Source: Staphylococcus marylandisciuri (GTDB lineage Bacteria; Bacillota; Bacilli; Staphylococcales; Staphylococcaceae). From it: a DNA stretch of 64,000 nt. Positions within the stretch are counted from its first letter, which is position 1. Each line of letters opens with the position of its first letter. Shown in pieces: positions 39,850 to 49,225 of this stretch. The position numbers and the translations under genes were made by a program. A model generated the notes under the pieces. It was not told the DNA's origin. It did no database searches and saw only the letters and a program-made list of their open reading frames with translations. The stretch spans positions 23,343 to 87,342 of the forward strand of contig NZ_JAOPKZ010000015.1 in the NCBI RefSeq assembly GCF_025519785.1, written 5' to 3'.

Positions 39850-40006
39850 AGCTAGTGTATTATGATACTTTAAATTTGTTTTATTGTGTTTTTAAAAGTT
39901 TTATTGTAAGATTAAAATTAAGTTGAGACATTGTTAAATACAAATTGTTCCTCAACTAATATATTTATGACTCAATCATCTTAAATGTATAACAATTTAA
40001 TAAGTA

Positions 40007-40137
40007 ATTCTTTCGGGGCAGGGTGAAATTCCCAACCGGCAGTAAATTTAAGCCTGCGACCTAAGGTTGTTTAAACAATCTTGGCTGATCTAGTGAAAAT
40101 CTAGAGCCGACAGTATAGTCTGGATGGGAGAAAGAAT
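40007..40137 (+). promoter_or_regulatory. FMN riboswitch (RFN element)
   Basis: P1 is ATTCTTTC with GAAAGAAT. Between lie the RFN landmarks GGGGCAGGGTGAAATTCCC, ACCGGCAGTAAATT, AGCCTGCGA, TGAAAATCTAGAGCCGACAG and AGTCTGGATGGGAG. It governs ribD-ribE-ribBA-ribH, but about 660 bases, filled with repeats, separate it from ribD. Confidence 0.95.
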
Positions 40138-40195
40138 GAAGTAAACATAGGTTGATTGTGACCTTTATTTAGTTCTGCTTTAAACTCTTGATGAA

Positions 40196-40672
40196 GAGGT
40201 CGGGACAGAAACATTTAGGATTTGATCAGAACCGAACGGTGAGCAGGGGCCCCAACAAAGAGAAACTGGTAAACCAGTTTCCCCAAGCACAGCGAGTTGG
40301 GGTGGGGCCCCAACAAAGAGAAACTGATAAATCAGTTTCCCCAAGCATAGCGAGTTGGGGTGGGGCCCCAACAAAGAGAAACTGATTTACCAGTTTCCCC
40401 AAGCATAGCGAGTTGGGGCGGGCCCCCAACAAAGAAACTGGGACATAATGTAATGTTTCAGCATCTTAGCAGTGGATGACAGATTTGAAAATGCGCTTGT
40501 ATCAAGCTTTTTTCAATTCTAGTCATCCTTGCCAGGGCGGGACTATGAAATCTTTTTTGTTCAAATTAGATTTCTGACCCGCTCCCGAACCGTACGAGTT
40601 TCTGTCGAAAATCTTGCTGTTGAGACGCCGTTAATCGGTTTCCAGAGCTCAGAATCTTTATGTCTCAACTTC
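40196..40672 (+). repeat. Composite repeat: module B split by three STAR units and module A
   Basis: B left end (40196-40245), STAR array (stems at 40262-40281, 40320-40339, 40378-40397; 58 bp period), reversed module A (about 40437-40586), B right end beginning GAACCGT (40587-40672). It lies between the FMN aptamer and ribD. Confidence 0.82.
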
Positions 40673-40794
40673 TTTTAAACTATCAGAACTTTATTTAAAG
40701 ATGCACAAAATAAGTGCTTAATATGACATCAACCTAATTCAAATGCTTATTTTGAAATTTATTATGAGTGTTTATGATCGTTTATGAAATTCCC

Positions 40795-40826
40795 ACACCT
40801 GAAGCTTCGTGTTTTAGGTGTTTTTT
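40795..40826 (+). terminator. Intrinsic terminator just before ribD
   Basis: ACACCTGAAGC pairs with the downstream GTGTTTTAGGTGT (one G-T wobble), followed by six T. The probable expression platform of the FMN riboswitch, 16 bases before the ribD start. Confidence 0.65.
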
Positions 40827-40841
40827 ATATGAGGTGATAGA

Positions 40842-41885
40842 GTGAGTCAATATTTAAATTATGCCATTCAACTCGCAGAAATGGTTGAAGGTCAAACAGG
40901 TATTAATCCTCCTGTAGGTGCTGTAGTTGTTACTAATGGTAAAGTCGTCGGCATAGGTGCCCATTTACAACAAGGAGATAAACATGCTGAAGTTCAAGCA
41001 TTAGATATGGCAGGAAACAGAGCACAAGGTGGAACGATATATGTTTCGCTAGAACCCTGTACACACTTCGGTTCTACTCCACCATGTGTAGATAAAATTA
41101 TTGAATTCGGTATTTCTAAAGTTGTATATGCAATTAAAGACACTACACTTTCTTCAAGAGGCGATCAGATTCTTAAAGATGCTGGCATCGATGTTGAGTT
41201 CAGGTACCAAGAAGCTGCTGCCAAGTTATATAACGACTTTTTTACAGCTAAAAGAAATAGCGTGCCTGAGGTAATGGTTAAGGTCTCTTGTAGTCTCGAT
41301 GGTAAACAAGCTACGGATGAAGGGCAGAGCCAGTGGATAACAAACCGGGCTGTCAAACAAGATGTCTTTCAACTACGGCACATCAACGATGCGGTAATTA
41401 CAGGAACAGGTACACTGAACACCGATAATCCTAGTTATACTGCTCGTATTGAAGAAGGTAAGAATCCAATTCGTGTCATACTTTCAAGAAGTGGCGAAAT
41501 AGATTTTACCTTAGATATGTTTAAAGATACAGAAGCACCTATATGGATTTATACTGAAAATGAAAATTTAACTAGCAATAAAAATAATATCGATATTAAT
41601 ATATTAGAGGATTGTTCACTACAGAACATCTTGCACGATTTATATCAAAAAGGCGTTGGTCGAGTACTTGTAGAAGCAGGACCACATATTACTTCTGAGT
41701 TTCTCCAATCTAGCTATACGAACGAGCTTATCATCTATTATGCCCCGAAAATTATAGGTGGTTCAGGACGTTATCAATTCTATTCAACTGAACATGTTCT
41801 TGAACTAGCCGATGTACCCAACTTTGAAATTGTTAATACTTCGATGCTTGATCAAAATATTAAAGTTCAATTACGAAAGAAGTGA
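40842..41885 (+). CDS. ribD: Bifunctional riboflavin deaminase/reductase
   Basis: 347 residues from GTG with GAGGTGAT upstream. Deaminase part: zinc motif KHAEVQAL and PCTHFGSTPPC. Reductase part from about residue 145 (VSCSLDGKQATDEGQSQWIT...GPHITSEFL). Second and third steps of riboflavin synthesis. First gene of the rib operon. Confidence 0.95.
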   Translation: MSQYLNYAIQLAEMVEGQTGINPPVGAVVVTNGKVVGIGAHLQQGDKHAEVQALDMAGNRAQGGTIYVSLEPCTHFGSTPPCVDKIIEFGISKVVYAIKDTTLSSRGDQILKDAGIDVEFRYQEAAAKLYNDFFTAKRNSVPEVMVKVSCSLDGKQATDEGQSQWITNRAVKQDVFQLRHINDAVITGTGTLNTDNPSYTARIEEGKNPIRVILSRSGEIDFTLDMFKDTEAPIWIYTENENLTSNKNNIDINILEDCSLQNILHDLYQKGVGRVLVEAGPHITSEFLQSSYTNELIIYYAPKIIGGSGRYQFYSTEHVLELADVPNFEIVNTSMLDQNIKVQLRKK

Positions 41886-41892
41886 CCTTACA

Positions 41893-42525
41893 ATGTTCAC
41901 TGGAATTGTAGAAGAAGTAGGTAGCATTCAGAGCTTACAAGCTATTCAATCTATAGTTACACTTAAGATTCAGTGTGAAACGATATTAGAGGATATTCAA
42001 ATTGGTGATTCAATTAGTGTAAACGGTGTCTGTTTAACCGTTGTCGACTTTGATAGCGACTCCTTTAGAGTTCAAGTCATTAAAGGGACAGAGAACAAAA
42101 CTTATCTTAATCAACTGTCTCGCGGTGTCTCTGTGAATTTAGAACGAGCGATGAGTGGTAAAGGTCGATTTGGCGGCCACTTTGTCTTAGGTCATATAGA
42201 TGAAGTGGGTTACATTTCTAAGATCTCTAGAGGTAACAATTCAACTGTAATTACCATTAAGGCATCAAAGCAGCTGTTAAATCAAATAGTTTCTAGAGGC
42301 TCTATTGCAGTAGACGGTACAAGTTTAACTATATTTGAATTACGGGACAATGAATTTGATATTCATCTAATACCTGAGACGCGTCACTCCACTATTTTAG
42401 ATGAAAAAAGAAACGGTGATCCAGTACATTTAGAAACTGATATGTTATTCAAATATGTGGAGCGTATTATAGGTAGCAAATCTCACGGTATATCTGAGGA
42501 TAAGTTGAAAGCGTACGGTTTTTAG
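41893..42525 (+). CDS. ribE: Riboflavin synthase, alpha subunit
   Basis: 210 residues from ATG at 41893, seven bases after the ribD stop. Two similar lumazine-binding domains: MFTGIVEEVGSIQSL with SVNGVCLTV, then VLGHIDEVGYISKIS with AVDGTSLTIFE. It dismutates 6,7-dimethyl-8-ribityllumazine. Confidence 0.95.
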   Translation: MFTGIVEEVGSIQSLQAIQSIVTLKIQCETILEDIQIGDSISVNGVCLTVVDFDSDSFRVQVIKGTENKTYLNQLSRGVSVNLERAMSGKGRFGGHFVLGHIDEVGYISKISRGNNSTVITIKASKQLLNQIVSRGSIAVDGTSLTIFELRDNEFDIHLIPETRHSTILDEKRNGDPVHLETDMLFKYVERIIGSKSHGISEDKLKAYGF

Positions 42526-42537
42526 GAGGGGTAGAGG

Positions 42538-43719
42538 ATGAAAAAAGATCGTATAGAAGATGCTCTCCAGGCACTTAAAAGAGGAGAAAGTATAATAGTC
42601 GTTGACGATGAAGATAGAGAGAATGAAGGGGATTTAGTGGCGGTTTCACAATGGATGAAACACAATACAATCAACTTTATGGCAACTTACGGAAGGGGCT
42701 TGATATGTGCTCCAGTGAGTCAAGACATCGCTAACCGTTTAGAATTAACACCGATGGTAACCCATAATTCTGATACTTATAGTACGGCTTTTACTGTGAG
42801 TGTAGATCATTGTGATACCACTACAGGCATCAGTGCGAACGAACGCATGCTAACCGCTAAAGCATTGATTTCTCCTGACACTCAAGCTCAAGATTTCAAT
42901 AAACCTGGTCATTTGTTTCCACTTATAGCTAGAGAAGGCGGGGTATTAGAAAGACAGGGACATACAGAAGCGTCGGTTGATTTAGCTAAATTGACAGGAG
43001 CGGCTCCTGCTGCTGTTATTTGTGAAATCATGAATGATGATGGGACGATGGCGAAGGGAAGAGATTTAGAAGCGTTTAAATCAACGCATAATTTATGCCT
43101 GATCACTATTAAAGATCTTCTCAACTATAAGCGCTATGTTCAGCACGAACAAATAGAAGCTAAAGCAAAGGTTAAGATGCCCACTGACTACGGGCAATTT
43201 GATATGTATGGTTTTACTACTAGTGATGATGAAGAAATCATTGCTATCGTCAAAGGAGAAATCAGTGAAACTGAAAACGTTCGTCTACATTCTGCATGTA
43301 AGACGGGGGATATATTTCACAGTCAACGGTGTGATTGTGGCAAACAACTTGAAGCATCAATGAAGTATATCAATGAGCACGGTGGTATGATCCTCTATCT
43401 TCCTCAAGAAGGCCGTGGTATTGGTTTAATTAATAAATTACGTGCCTATGAGCTCATCGAAGACGGTTATGATACCGTCACGGCTAATACCGCTTTAGGA
43501 TTTGATGAAGATTTAAGGGATTATTATGAAGCAGCTCAAATACTCAAACATTTTGGTATAAAAAAAGTAAATTTGCTGAGTAATAATCCTGCTAAGTTCC
43601 ACAGTTTAGAACATTACGGTATTGAAATAGAAAAAAGAATCGAAGTTATTGTTACTGGTAACAAATACAATCATGATTATTTAGAAACTAAACGACAAAA
43701 AATGGGTCATTTAATATAA
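42538..43719 (+). CDS. ribBA: Bifunctional DHBP synthase / GTP cyclohydrolase II
   Basis: 393 residues. Residues 1-200 are RibB (VDDEDRENEGDLV; GHTEASVDLAKLTG). Residues 205-393 are RibA: zinc motif HSQRCDCGKQLEAS and LPQEGRGIGL. Ribosome site GGAGGGG. The stop codon abuts a module-B repeat. Confidence 0.96.
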   Translation: MKKDRIEDALQALKRGESIIVVDDEDRENEGDLVAVSQWMKHNTINFMATYGRGLICAPVSQDIANRLELTPMVTHNSDTYSTAFTVSVDHCDTTTGISANERMLTAKALISPDTQAQDFNKPGHLFPLIAREGGVLERQGHTEASVDLAKLTGAAPAAVICEIMNDDGTMAKGRDLEAFKSTHNLCLITIKDLLNYKRYVQHEQIEAKAKVKMPTDYGQFDMYGFTTSDDEEIIAIVKGEISETENVRLHSACKTGDIFHSQRCDCGKQLEASMKYINEHGGMILYLPQEGRGIGLINKLRAYELIEDGYDTVTANTALGFDEDLRDYYEAAQILKHFGIKKVNLLSNNPAKFHSLEHYGIEIEKRIEVIVTGNKYNHDYLETKRQKMGHLI

Positions 43720-43866
43720 GAGGTCGGGACAAAAGGCGTTGAGGATTTGAGCGGAACCGAACGATGAGCAAATTGTGTCGAATCGTAAGAATGTCTGTCG
43801 ACAATCCTGCGTTTGGGACGCCGTCCATCGGTTTTCTAAAACACAGAAGATTTATGTCTCATCCTC
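43720..43866 (+). repeat. Intact module B inside the rib operon
   Basis: Uninterrupted copy running GAGGTCGGGACAAAA...GGATTTGAGCGG...GAATCGTAAGAATG...TCGACAATCCTGC...CATCGGTTTT...ATGTCTCATCCTC. It is the reference copy for module B here. It begins at the base after the ribBA stop and ends 22 bases before ribH. Confidence 0.85.
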
Positions 43867-43888
43867 ATTAATATAGGAGGTTTTACTT

Positions 43889-44356
43889 ATGAATTTTGAA
43901 GGAAATCTTATAGGATCAGATTTAAAGATAGCGATAGTAGTTAGTCGTTTTAATGATTTTATTACAATGAAATTACTCGAAGGTGCTCAAGACACTTTAA
44001 GACGTCATGATGTAGATGATAATAATGTTGATGTGGCTTTTGTACCAGGCGCTTTTGAAATTCCTTTAGTTGCAAAGAAATTAGCTCAAAAAGACAAATA
44101 CGATGCTGTTATTACGTTAGGATGTGTTATCCGCGGTTCTACGAGCCATTATGATTACGTTTGTAATGAGGTGTCAAAAGGTATCTCTCGCGCTAATGAC
44201 GTGAGTGGAACTCCAGTTATTTTTGGAGTAGTTACAACGGAGAATATCGAGCAAGCAGTGGAACGTGCTGGAACTAAAGCAGGGAATAAAGGTTCTGATG
44301 CAGCAATGAGCGCTATAGAAATGGCTAACTTATTTAAATTAATTAATAATGATTAA
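43889..44356 (+). CDS. ribH: 6,7-Dimethyl-8-ribityllumazine synthase
   Basis: 155 residues. [18 protein letters not shown], the SR-F substrate loop, VPGAFEIPL, and [14 protein letters not shown] with catalytic histidine. It makes the lumazine used by RibE. Ribosome site AGGAGG just after the module-B repeat. A terminator follows. Confidence 0.96.
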   Translation: MNFEGNLIGSDLKIAIVVSRFNDFITMKLLEGAQDTLRRHDVDDNNVDVAFVPGAFEIPLVAKKLAQKDKYDAVITLGCVIRGSTSHYDYVCNEVSKGISRANDVSGTPVIFGVVTTENIEQAVERAGTKAGNKGSDAAMSAIEMANLFKLINND

Positions 44357-44474
44357 AAGAATAAGTTTAAAAGGAGCTGTTAATCATTCACTCACTAGTG
44401 CTTTTTAAGTTGCAAAGATAAAAATTGAAAATTAACAAGGTTTATTTATTAAAATAAGTATGCGTTTAAATTGT

Positions 44475-44548
44475 CAGCCAGCACTTTTTAGTTACAGTCG
44501 CTTGAGAGAATTTCCTCTAAGTTCTAGGCTAAGTGTTGGCTGCTTTTT
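44475..44548 (+). terminator. Terminator of the rib operon
   Basis: CAGCCAGCACTT...AG pairs with CT...AAGTGTTGGCTG, followed by CTTTTT. It shares its arms with the hairpin at 56585-56642. Confidence 0.75.
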
Positions 44549-44597
44549 AAACTTTCTTAATTAACTAGTTTGGTAATGATAATTTATAAAAGATGAT

Positions 44598-44923
44598 GAG
44601 GTCGGGACAAAAGCGTTTAGGATTTGAGCGCGGGGCCCCAACACAGAGAAACTGATAATTCAGTTTCTACAAGCACAGCGAGTTGGGGTGGGGCCCCAAC
44701 AAAGAGAAACTGGTAAACCAGTTTCAACAAGCACAGCGAGTTGGGGCGGCCCTATAAAAGCAAAGCCGGAGGCTGGGACATAAATCCCAGCCTCTTTAAC
44801 ATCTCGGCAGTAGATGACTGATTTGAAAACGCGCTTGTATCAAGCTTTTTTCAATTCTAGTCATCTTTGCCGGGGCGGGACTACGAAATCTTTTTATTCA
44901 AATTAGATTTCTGTCCCGCTCCC
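44598..44923 (+). repeat. Partial composite repeat: B left end, two STAR units, reversed module A
   Basis: B left end 44598-44631, STAR stems at 44648-44667 and 44706-44725 (58 bp), module A reversed 44769-44923. The B right end is missing. Confidence 0.8.
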
Positions 44924-45001
44924 ATTAAAAATATTATTACTTATTGAATATTCAAACATTTAATAATTTAGATTATTTATCAATCTAGTTATAACTTTCA
45001 T

Positions 45002-46003
45002 CTATTTCTTAAACATTTTAGACACTAACCCAGCTATGATACCAAAACCGATGACTGCGCCTGCTATGAAACCAGTCTTTTTAATTGATTCAGGTGAGAT
45101 GAACTCTTTAAGGGCTAAATTAAGATTCTGTGGTCTTTCAGCTAAACGGCGCATGAAGTAACCGAACCAATCATCTCCGTATGGAACGTACACACAGAAA
45201 TTGTAACCTTCTTTAGCAATTTGTTCAGCAAGTTCTGTTCTAAAGCCATATAACATTTGGAATTCGAAGCGGTCACGTTCAATATTATTATCTTTAACAA
45301 ATTGTTTAACATGATTAATAATTTTATCATCGTGTGTGGCTATAGACGTTATATGTTGCGCATTATTTAACCTTTTTTCTAATAAGTGAATATAGTTTTT
45401 ATCTATATCTTCTTTAGTTTGATAGGCTATCGATTCATCCTCTTTATATGCTCCTTTAACCATTCTTAATCTGAGTTCCGGATATTTATCAACTAGAGCA
45501 TCAGCTTTATATAGGTATGCTTGTATGACCGTACCAACGTTTTTAAATTCACCTTTGAGGCGATCGATGGTTTGAGTTATTTCAAATAAGCTATCGTATT
45601 TTTCTGTATCAATATTAATATGCATATTATTGAATTCATTCGCTTTTAATAGGATTTCGCGTAAATTTTGATATGCTAATTCTAAATCAAATTCTGCACC
45701 TAACTGACTTAATTTAACAGACATATGCGCATCACAATTATGGTTGTTGATAGCGTACATCACTTTTAGTATTTCTTGTTTAGCTAATAAAGCCTCACCT
45801 TCAGTTTCTACAAATTCACCTAAATTATCTACAGTAACTGTAATACCCTTGTCATTTAGCTGTTGAATCTTATCGATGAGTTGATCGATCGTATTACCAG
45901 CAACAACTCTATTCGCGCCTAGAGAAGGCCCCATACTTTTAGCTACCTTATTTAAAAAGGCATTATTAGATATACCTATAAAAAAATTCTTCACCAATGG
46001 CAT
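45002..46003 (-). CDS. putA: Proline dehydrogenase
   Basis: 333 residues from ATG at 46003; the longer reading to 46018 lacks a better site. Monofunctional PRODH barrel. HMSVKLSQLGAEFD (~107), QAYLYKADALVD, RLRMVKGAYKE (~181), FEFQMLYGFR (~249) and RLAERPQNL, all FAD/proline-binding elements. It oxidises proline to pyrroline-5-carboxylate at the membrane. The C-terminal hydrophobic helix (FIAGAVIGFGIIAGLVSKMF) may anchor it. Confidence 0.93.
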   Translation of the reverse strand: MPLVKNFFIGISNNAFLNKVAKSMGPSLGANRVVAGNTIDQLIDKIQQLNDKGITVTVDNLGEFVETEGEALLAKQEILKVMYAINNHNCDAHMSVKLSQLGAEFDLELAYQNLREILLKANEFNNMHINIDTEKYDSLFEITQTIDRLKGEFKNVGTVIQAYLYKADALVDKYPELRLRMVKGAYKEDESIAYQTKEDIDKNYIHLLEKRLNNAQHITSIATHDDKIINHVKQFVKDNNIERDRFEFQMLYGFRTELAEQIAKEGYNFCVYVPYGDDWFGYFMRRLAERPQNLNLALKEFISPESIKKTGFIAGAVIGFGIIAGLVSKMFKK

Positions 46004-46314
46004 CACAATTCCTCCCATTTCATTAGAAAAATTTACTTTAACTATAGTGTAGCACGAAATTAATAGTTGTGAAATCGTTTACAAATATATAAATTACTTA
46101 TTTTCTTAATTTTAACTCTATTCACTAAATATACGGTAAGTTAATTTGACTTTAGTTTTTTATATTATATAGATAAAAGTATTTTCATTTTATACCTATA
46201 AGAAATAGGATTTAAGCCTATAACAGAGTTCTATCATAACTCTAAATCGACGAGGCAGATACGTAATTCTTTACAAATAAAGAAAGATTGGTCTAGTTGA
46301 GCATGTTCTAACTA

Positions 46315-46717
46315 GAGGTCGGGACAAAAGCGTTTAGGATTTGAGCAGGGGGCCCCAACAAAGGGAAACTGGTAAACCAGTTTCCACAAGCTATGCAAGT
46401 TGGGGTGGGGCCCCAACACAAAGAAACTGGTTTATCAGTTTCTACAAGCACAGCAAGTTGGGGTGGGGCCCCAACACAAAGAAACTGGTTTATCAGTTTC
46501 CACCAGCAATGCGAGTTGGGGTGGGGCCCCAACAAAGAGAAACTGGTAAACCAGTTTCCACAAGCACAGCGAGTTGGGGCGGGACTACGAAATCTTTTTA
46601 TTCAAATTAGAGTTCTGTCCCGCTCCCGAATCGTGAGCGTTGTGGTCGACGATCCTGCTTTTAGAATGCCGTTAATCGGTTTCTCAGAGCACAGATACTT
46701 TATACTTCAATCTCGAC
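46315..46717 (+). repeat. Composite repeat: module B split by four STAR units and a minimal module A
   Basis: B left end 46315-46346. STAR stems at 46365-46384, 46423-46442, 46481-46500 and 46539-46558 (exact 58 bp steps). Minimal A at about 46579-46626, B right end from GAATCGT (46627) to about 46717. Confidence 0.82.
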
Positions 46718-46899
46718 GCTTTTCTATCAATTTTTATATACCGATAAGCAATCTCACTCTATATAAACTTATTAACAGTGATAGTAAAATTTAATTCCAA
46801 ATAAATTAAGTGCAGGTATCACTACAGTTCAGAATAGAAAGTGTAACACGAAGTTGATACAATAAAGTATAAGAATTACTAAAGAAGGGAATTAGTCTA

Positions 46900-47733
46900 A
46901 TGTGGAAGTGGGAAACTGAAGGTGAAGCGAAAGGCGTCATAGTCATTGTACATAATATGTTAGAACATACAGGTCGTTATGCTTATGTGATTACAATGTT
47001 ACGACGCCAAGGATATCATGTGATTATGGGTGATTTGCCTGGACAGGGACAAACTTCACGTTCAAGCAAAGGGCAAATAGAACGCTTTGATGTGTATCAT
47101 GAAGCTTTACTTGAATGGGTACGCATAGCATGTGAATATAAATTGCCAACTTATATCTTAGGAGTTGGTTTAGGCGGGCTCATAACACTTAATTTACTCG
47201 AAAAGACAGATCTGCCTATTGAAGGTATATTACTCATTGCGCCACTGCTTGAATTTGCCCAAACTAGCAAGACACGTAGAGATAAAATACTTTCGAATTT
47301 AGGTAAAGTTTCTAAAGACACTCGCTTTAATATTGGAATAACAGCAGAACAATTAACTCGAAACGAAGAAGTTCGAGAAGAAACAAATGAAGATCAAATG
47401 ATGTTACAAAAAGTAACTTATCATTGGTACAAAGAGGTCGTTGAGGTGATGAAAGAAACTGTTGAACACTTAAACGACATAAATAGAATCCCTATGTTAC
47501 TGATGTACGGATCTAAAGATAGTATTGCTGATCATTCTGCAGTGGAAGAAGTAAAGTTAAAAGTAAAAACGCAAGAATTATACTATAAAGTTTGGGAAGG
47601 CTTGTATCACGAAGTACATAATGAGCCTGAACGAGATGAAGTGATGCGTTACATATTAGCTTTCTTAAATAACAGTGTAAGTAATGTAGGGTTCATAATT
47701 AATGATGAAAACCAAGTAAATTATGATGATTAA
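46900..47733 (+). CDS. YtpA-like alpha/beta-hydrolase with atypical nucleophile elbow
   Basis: 277 residues. Monoacylglycerol-lipase/lysophospholipase-like fold (VIVHNMLEHTGRYAYVITMLRRQGYHVIMGDLPGQGQT) with acid YGSKDSIADH and histidine LYHEVHNEPERDEV. The elbow, normally GHSMGG, is GVGLGG, so the serine is absent. The lipid-binding role of related YtpA can therefore not be assumed to be catalytic. Confidence 0.75.
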   Translation: MWKWETEGEAKGVIVIVHNMLEHTGRYAYVITMLRRQGYHVIMGDLPGQGQTSRSSKGQIERFDVYHEALLEWVRIACEYKLPTYILGVGLGGLITLNLLEKTDLPIEGILLIAPLLEFAQTSKTRRDKILSNLGKVSKDTRFNIGITAEQLTRNEEVREETNEDQMMLQKVTYHWYKEVVEVMKETVEHLNDINRIPMLLMYGSKDSIADHSAVEEVKLKVKTQELYYKVWEGLYHEVHNEPERDEVMRYILAFLNNSVSNVGFIINDENQVNYDD

Positions 47734-47788
47734 TAAAAAGAGCTGTAAGTGAATGATTCGTAAGTAAATGATTAGTGTTGAAAAGAAT

Positions 47789-47847
47789 GAGGGGAGCGGG
47801 ACTACGAAATCTTTTTATTCAAATTAGATTTCTGTCCCGCTCCCCTC
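47789..47847. terminator. Minimal module-A hairpin after the YtpA-like gene
   Basis: GAGGGGAGCGGGAC pairs with GTCCCGCTCCCCTC; the inner part is the A core. Confidence 0.72.
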
Positions 47848-48100
47848 TTCGCCCTTTTATTATAAGTTGAAAGGTGTAGACCTCAGGAAGGAGTGTAATT
47901 TTCATTCAATAGAATTATACCTGAATAATGACTCAGAAACGTTCATAATCTGATGAGTTTATCAGTCGGGGTCAGCTAGCCATATTGAAACCATTTTAAC
48001 TTGCCAATTGATCCTCATCGATAGTTTCGCCAATCTCTTCTAAAGTGCTACTTTAAAGGCAATTATCTTGCTTTATGTAGAGATGTTTGTTACCTTAAGT

Positions 48101-48120
48101 TTGTGAAATAAATCACATAA
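48101..48120. promoter_or_regulatory. Rex operator before ldh
   Basis: TTGTGAAATAAATCACATAA fits the redox regulator Rex consensus TTGTGAAnnnnTTCACAA, and S. aureus fermentation genes including ldh are Rex targets. It is 30 bases before the ldh start. Confidence 0.7.
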
Positions 48121-48149
48121 CGAAAGTTTTAAGATAGGAGAGAGTAAGT

Positions 48150-49109
48150 ATGAAAGGTACGAAAGGGAATAAAGTTGTAATTGTTGGCGATGGAGCGGTA
48201 GGTTCAAGTTATGCATTTGCTATGGTAACTAAAGGGATTGCTGATGAATTGGTTATCATCGATTTAAATACAGATAAAGTAAAAGGGGATGTACTGGATC
48301 TTAATCATGGAGCTCCGTATGCTGATTCTCGAGTAGAGATTAAACCAGGAGAATATCAAGATTGCAATGACGCTGATATCGTAGTAATCACTGCTGGTGC
48401 TGCTCAAAAACCAGGTGAGACACGTTTAGACCTCGTTGAAAAAAATACTAAAATTTTTAAATCAATCGTCACACAAATAATGGAAAGCGGGTTTGATGGC
48501 ATCTTTTTAATTGCTACAAACCCAGTGGATATTCTAACTTATGTTACTTATAAGGTTTCAGGTTTACCTAAGGAACGCGTTATTGGTTCAGGCACGATAT
48601 TAGATACAGCGCGTTTCAAATATGAATTAGCTGAGGAATTTGGGGTTTCGCCTAGTAGTGTTCATGGCCAAATTATTGGTGAGCACGGAGATTCAGAGCT
48701 AGCTGTCTGGTCTCAGGCTAATATAGCTGGGCAACCTCTATTTGACATATTAAAGAGTGATCCAGAAAGAGAAAAAAGAATTGAAGAAATATTTGTTCAA
48801 ACTCGAGATGCTGCATATGACATCATCCAAGCAAAAGGAGCAACTTATTACGGCATTGCAATGGGACTCCTACATATTACGAGAGCGATATTATTTAATC
48901 AGAAGAAAGTACTAACTGTATCAAGTTATTTAGAGGGTGAATTTGGTCAAAATGACGTATACATTGGGGTACCTACTTTAATCACTCGTGAGGGGGCAGA
49001 GCGTATCTTCGAATCTCCTCTAAGCGAAGATGAACAGAGCAAGTTTAATACTTCAGCTCAAGTGTTGAAAGATATGCAAGATAAAATCAAATCTCATATA
49101 ATTGCATAA
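48150..49109 (+). CDS. ldh: L-lactate dehydrogenase
   Basis: 319 residues. NAD motif [13 protein letters not shown] (~15), specificity loop [24 protein letters not shown] with the active arginine, and catalytic histidine [12 protein letters not shown] (~178). Reduces pyruvate to lactate. The Rex site indicates derepression under low oxygen or nitric oxide. Confidence 0.97.
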   Translation: MKGTKGNKVVIVGDGAVGSSYAFAMVTKGIADELVIIDLNTDKVKGDVLDLNHGAPYADSRVEIKPGEYQDCNDADIVVITAGAAQKPGETRLDLVEKNTKIFKSIVTQIMESGFDGIFLIATNPVDILTYVTYKVSGLPKERVIGSGTILDTARFKYELAEEFGVSPSSVHGQIIGEHGDSELAVWSQANIAGQPLFDILKSDPEREKRIEEIFVQTRDAAYDIIQAKGATYYGIAMGLLHITRAILFNQKKVLTVSSYLEGEFGQNDVYIGVPTLITREGAERIFESPLSEDEQSKFNTSAQVLKDMQDKIKSHIIA

Positions 49110-49225
49110 ATCATAGATTACTCTTAAAATGAAACTGAGATTAAATATATATAAAATGTTTAAGTATTCAAATAAATTGTGTGAATGCAAGATAATTAAG
49201 CATTTATAAAAGTTGATTGCTTGAA

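Noticed and set aside
40180..40432. Several overlapping open frames on both strands of the STAR arrays, also at 46308-46610
   Set aside because: They arise because the 58 bp unit lacks stops in some frames. The predicted peptides are only translated repeats (MLGPHPNSLCLG type) and no ribosome site is seen.
46347..46578. CRISPR-like periodic array
   Set aside because: Period is regular, but the whole 58 bp unit is conserved, including what would be the spacer. There is no leader or cas gene. These are STAR elements.
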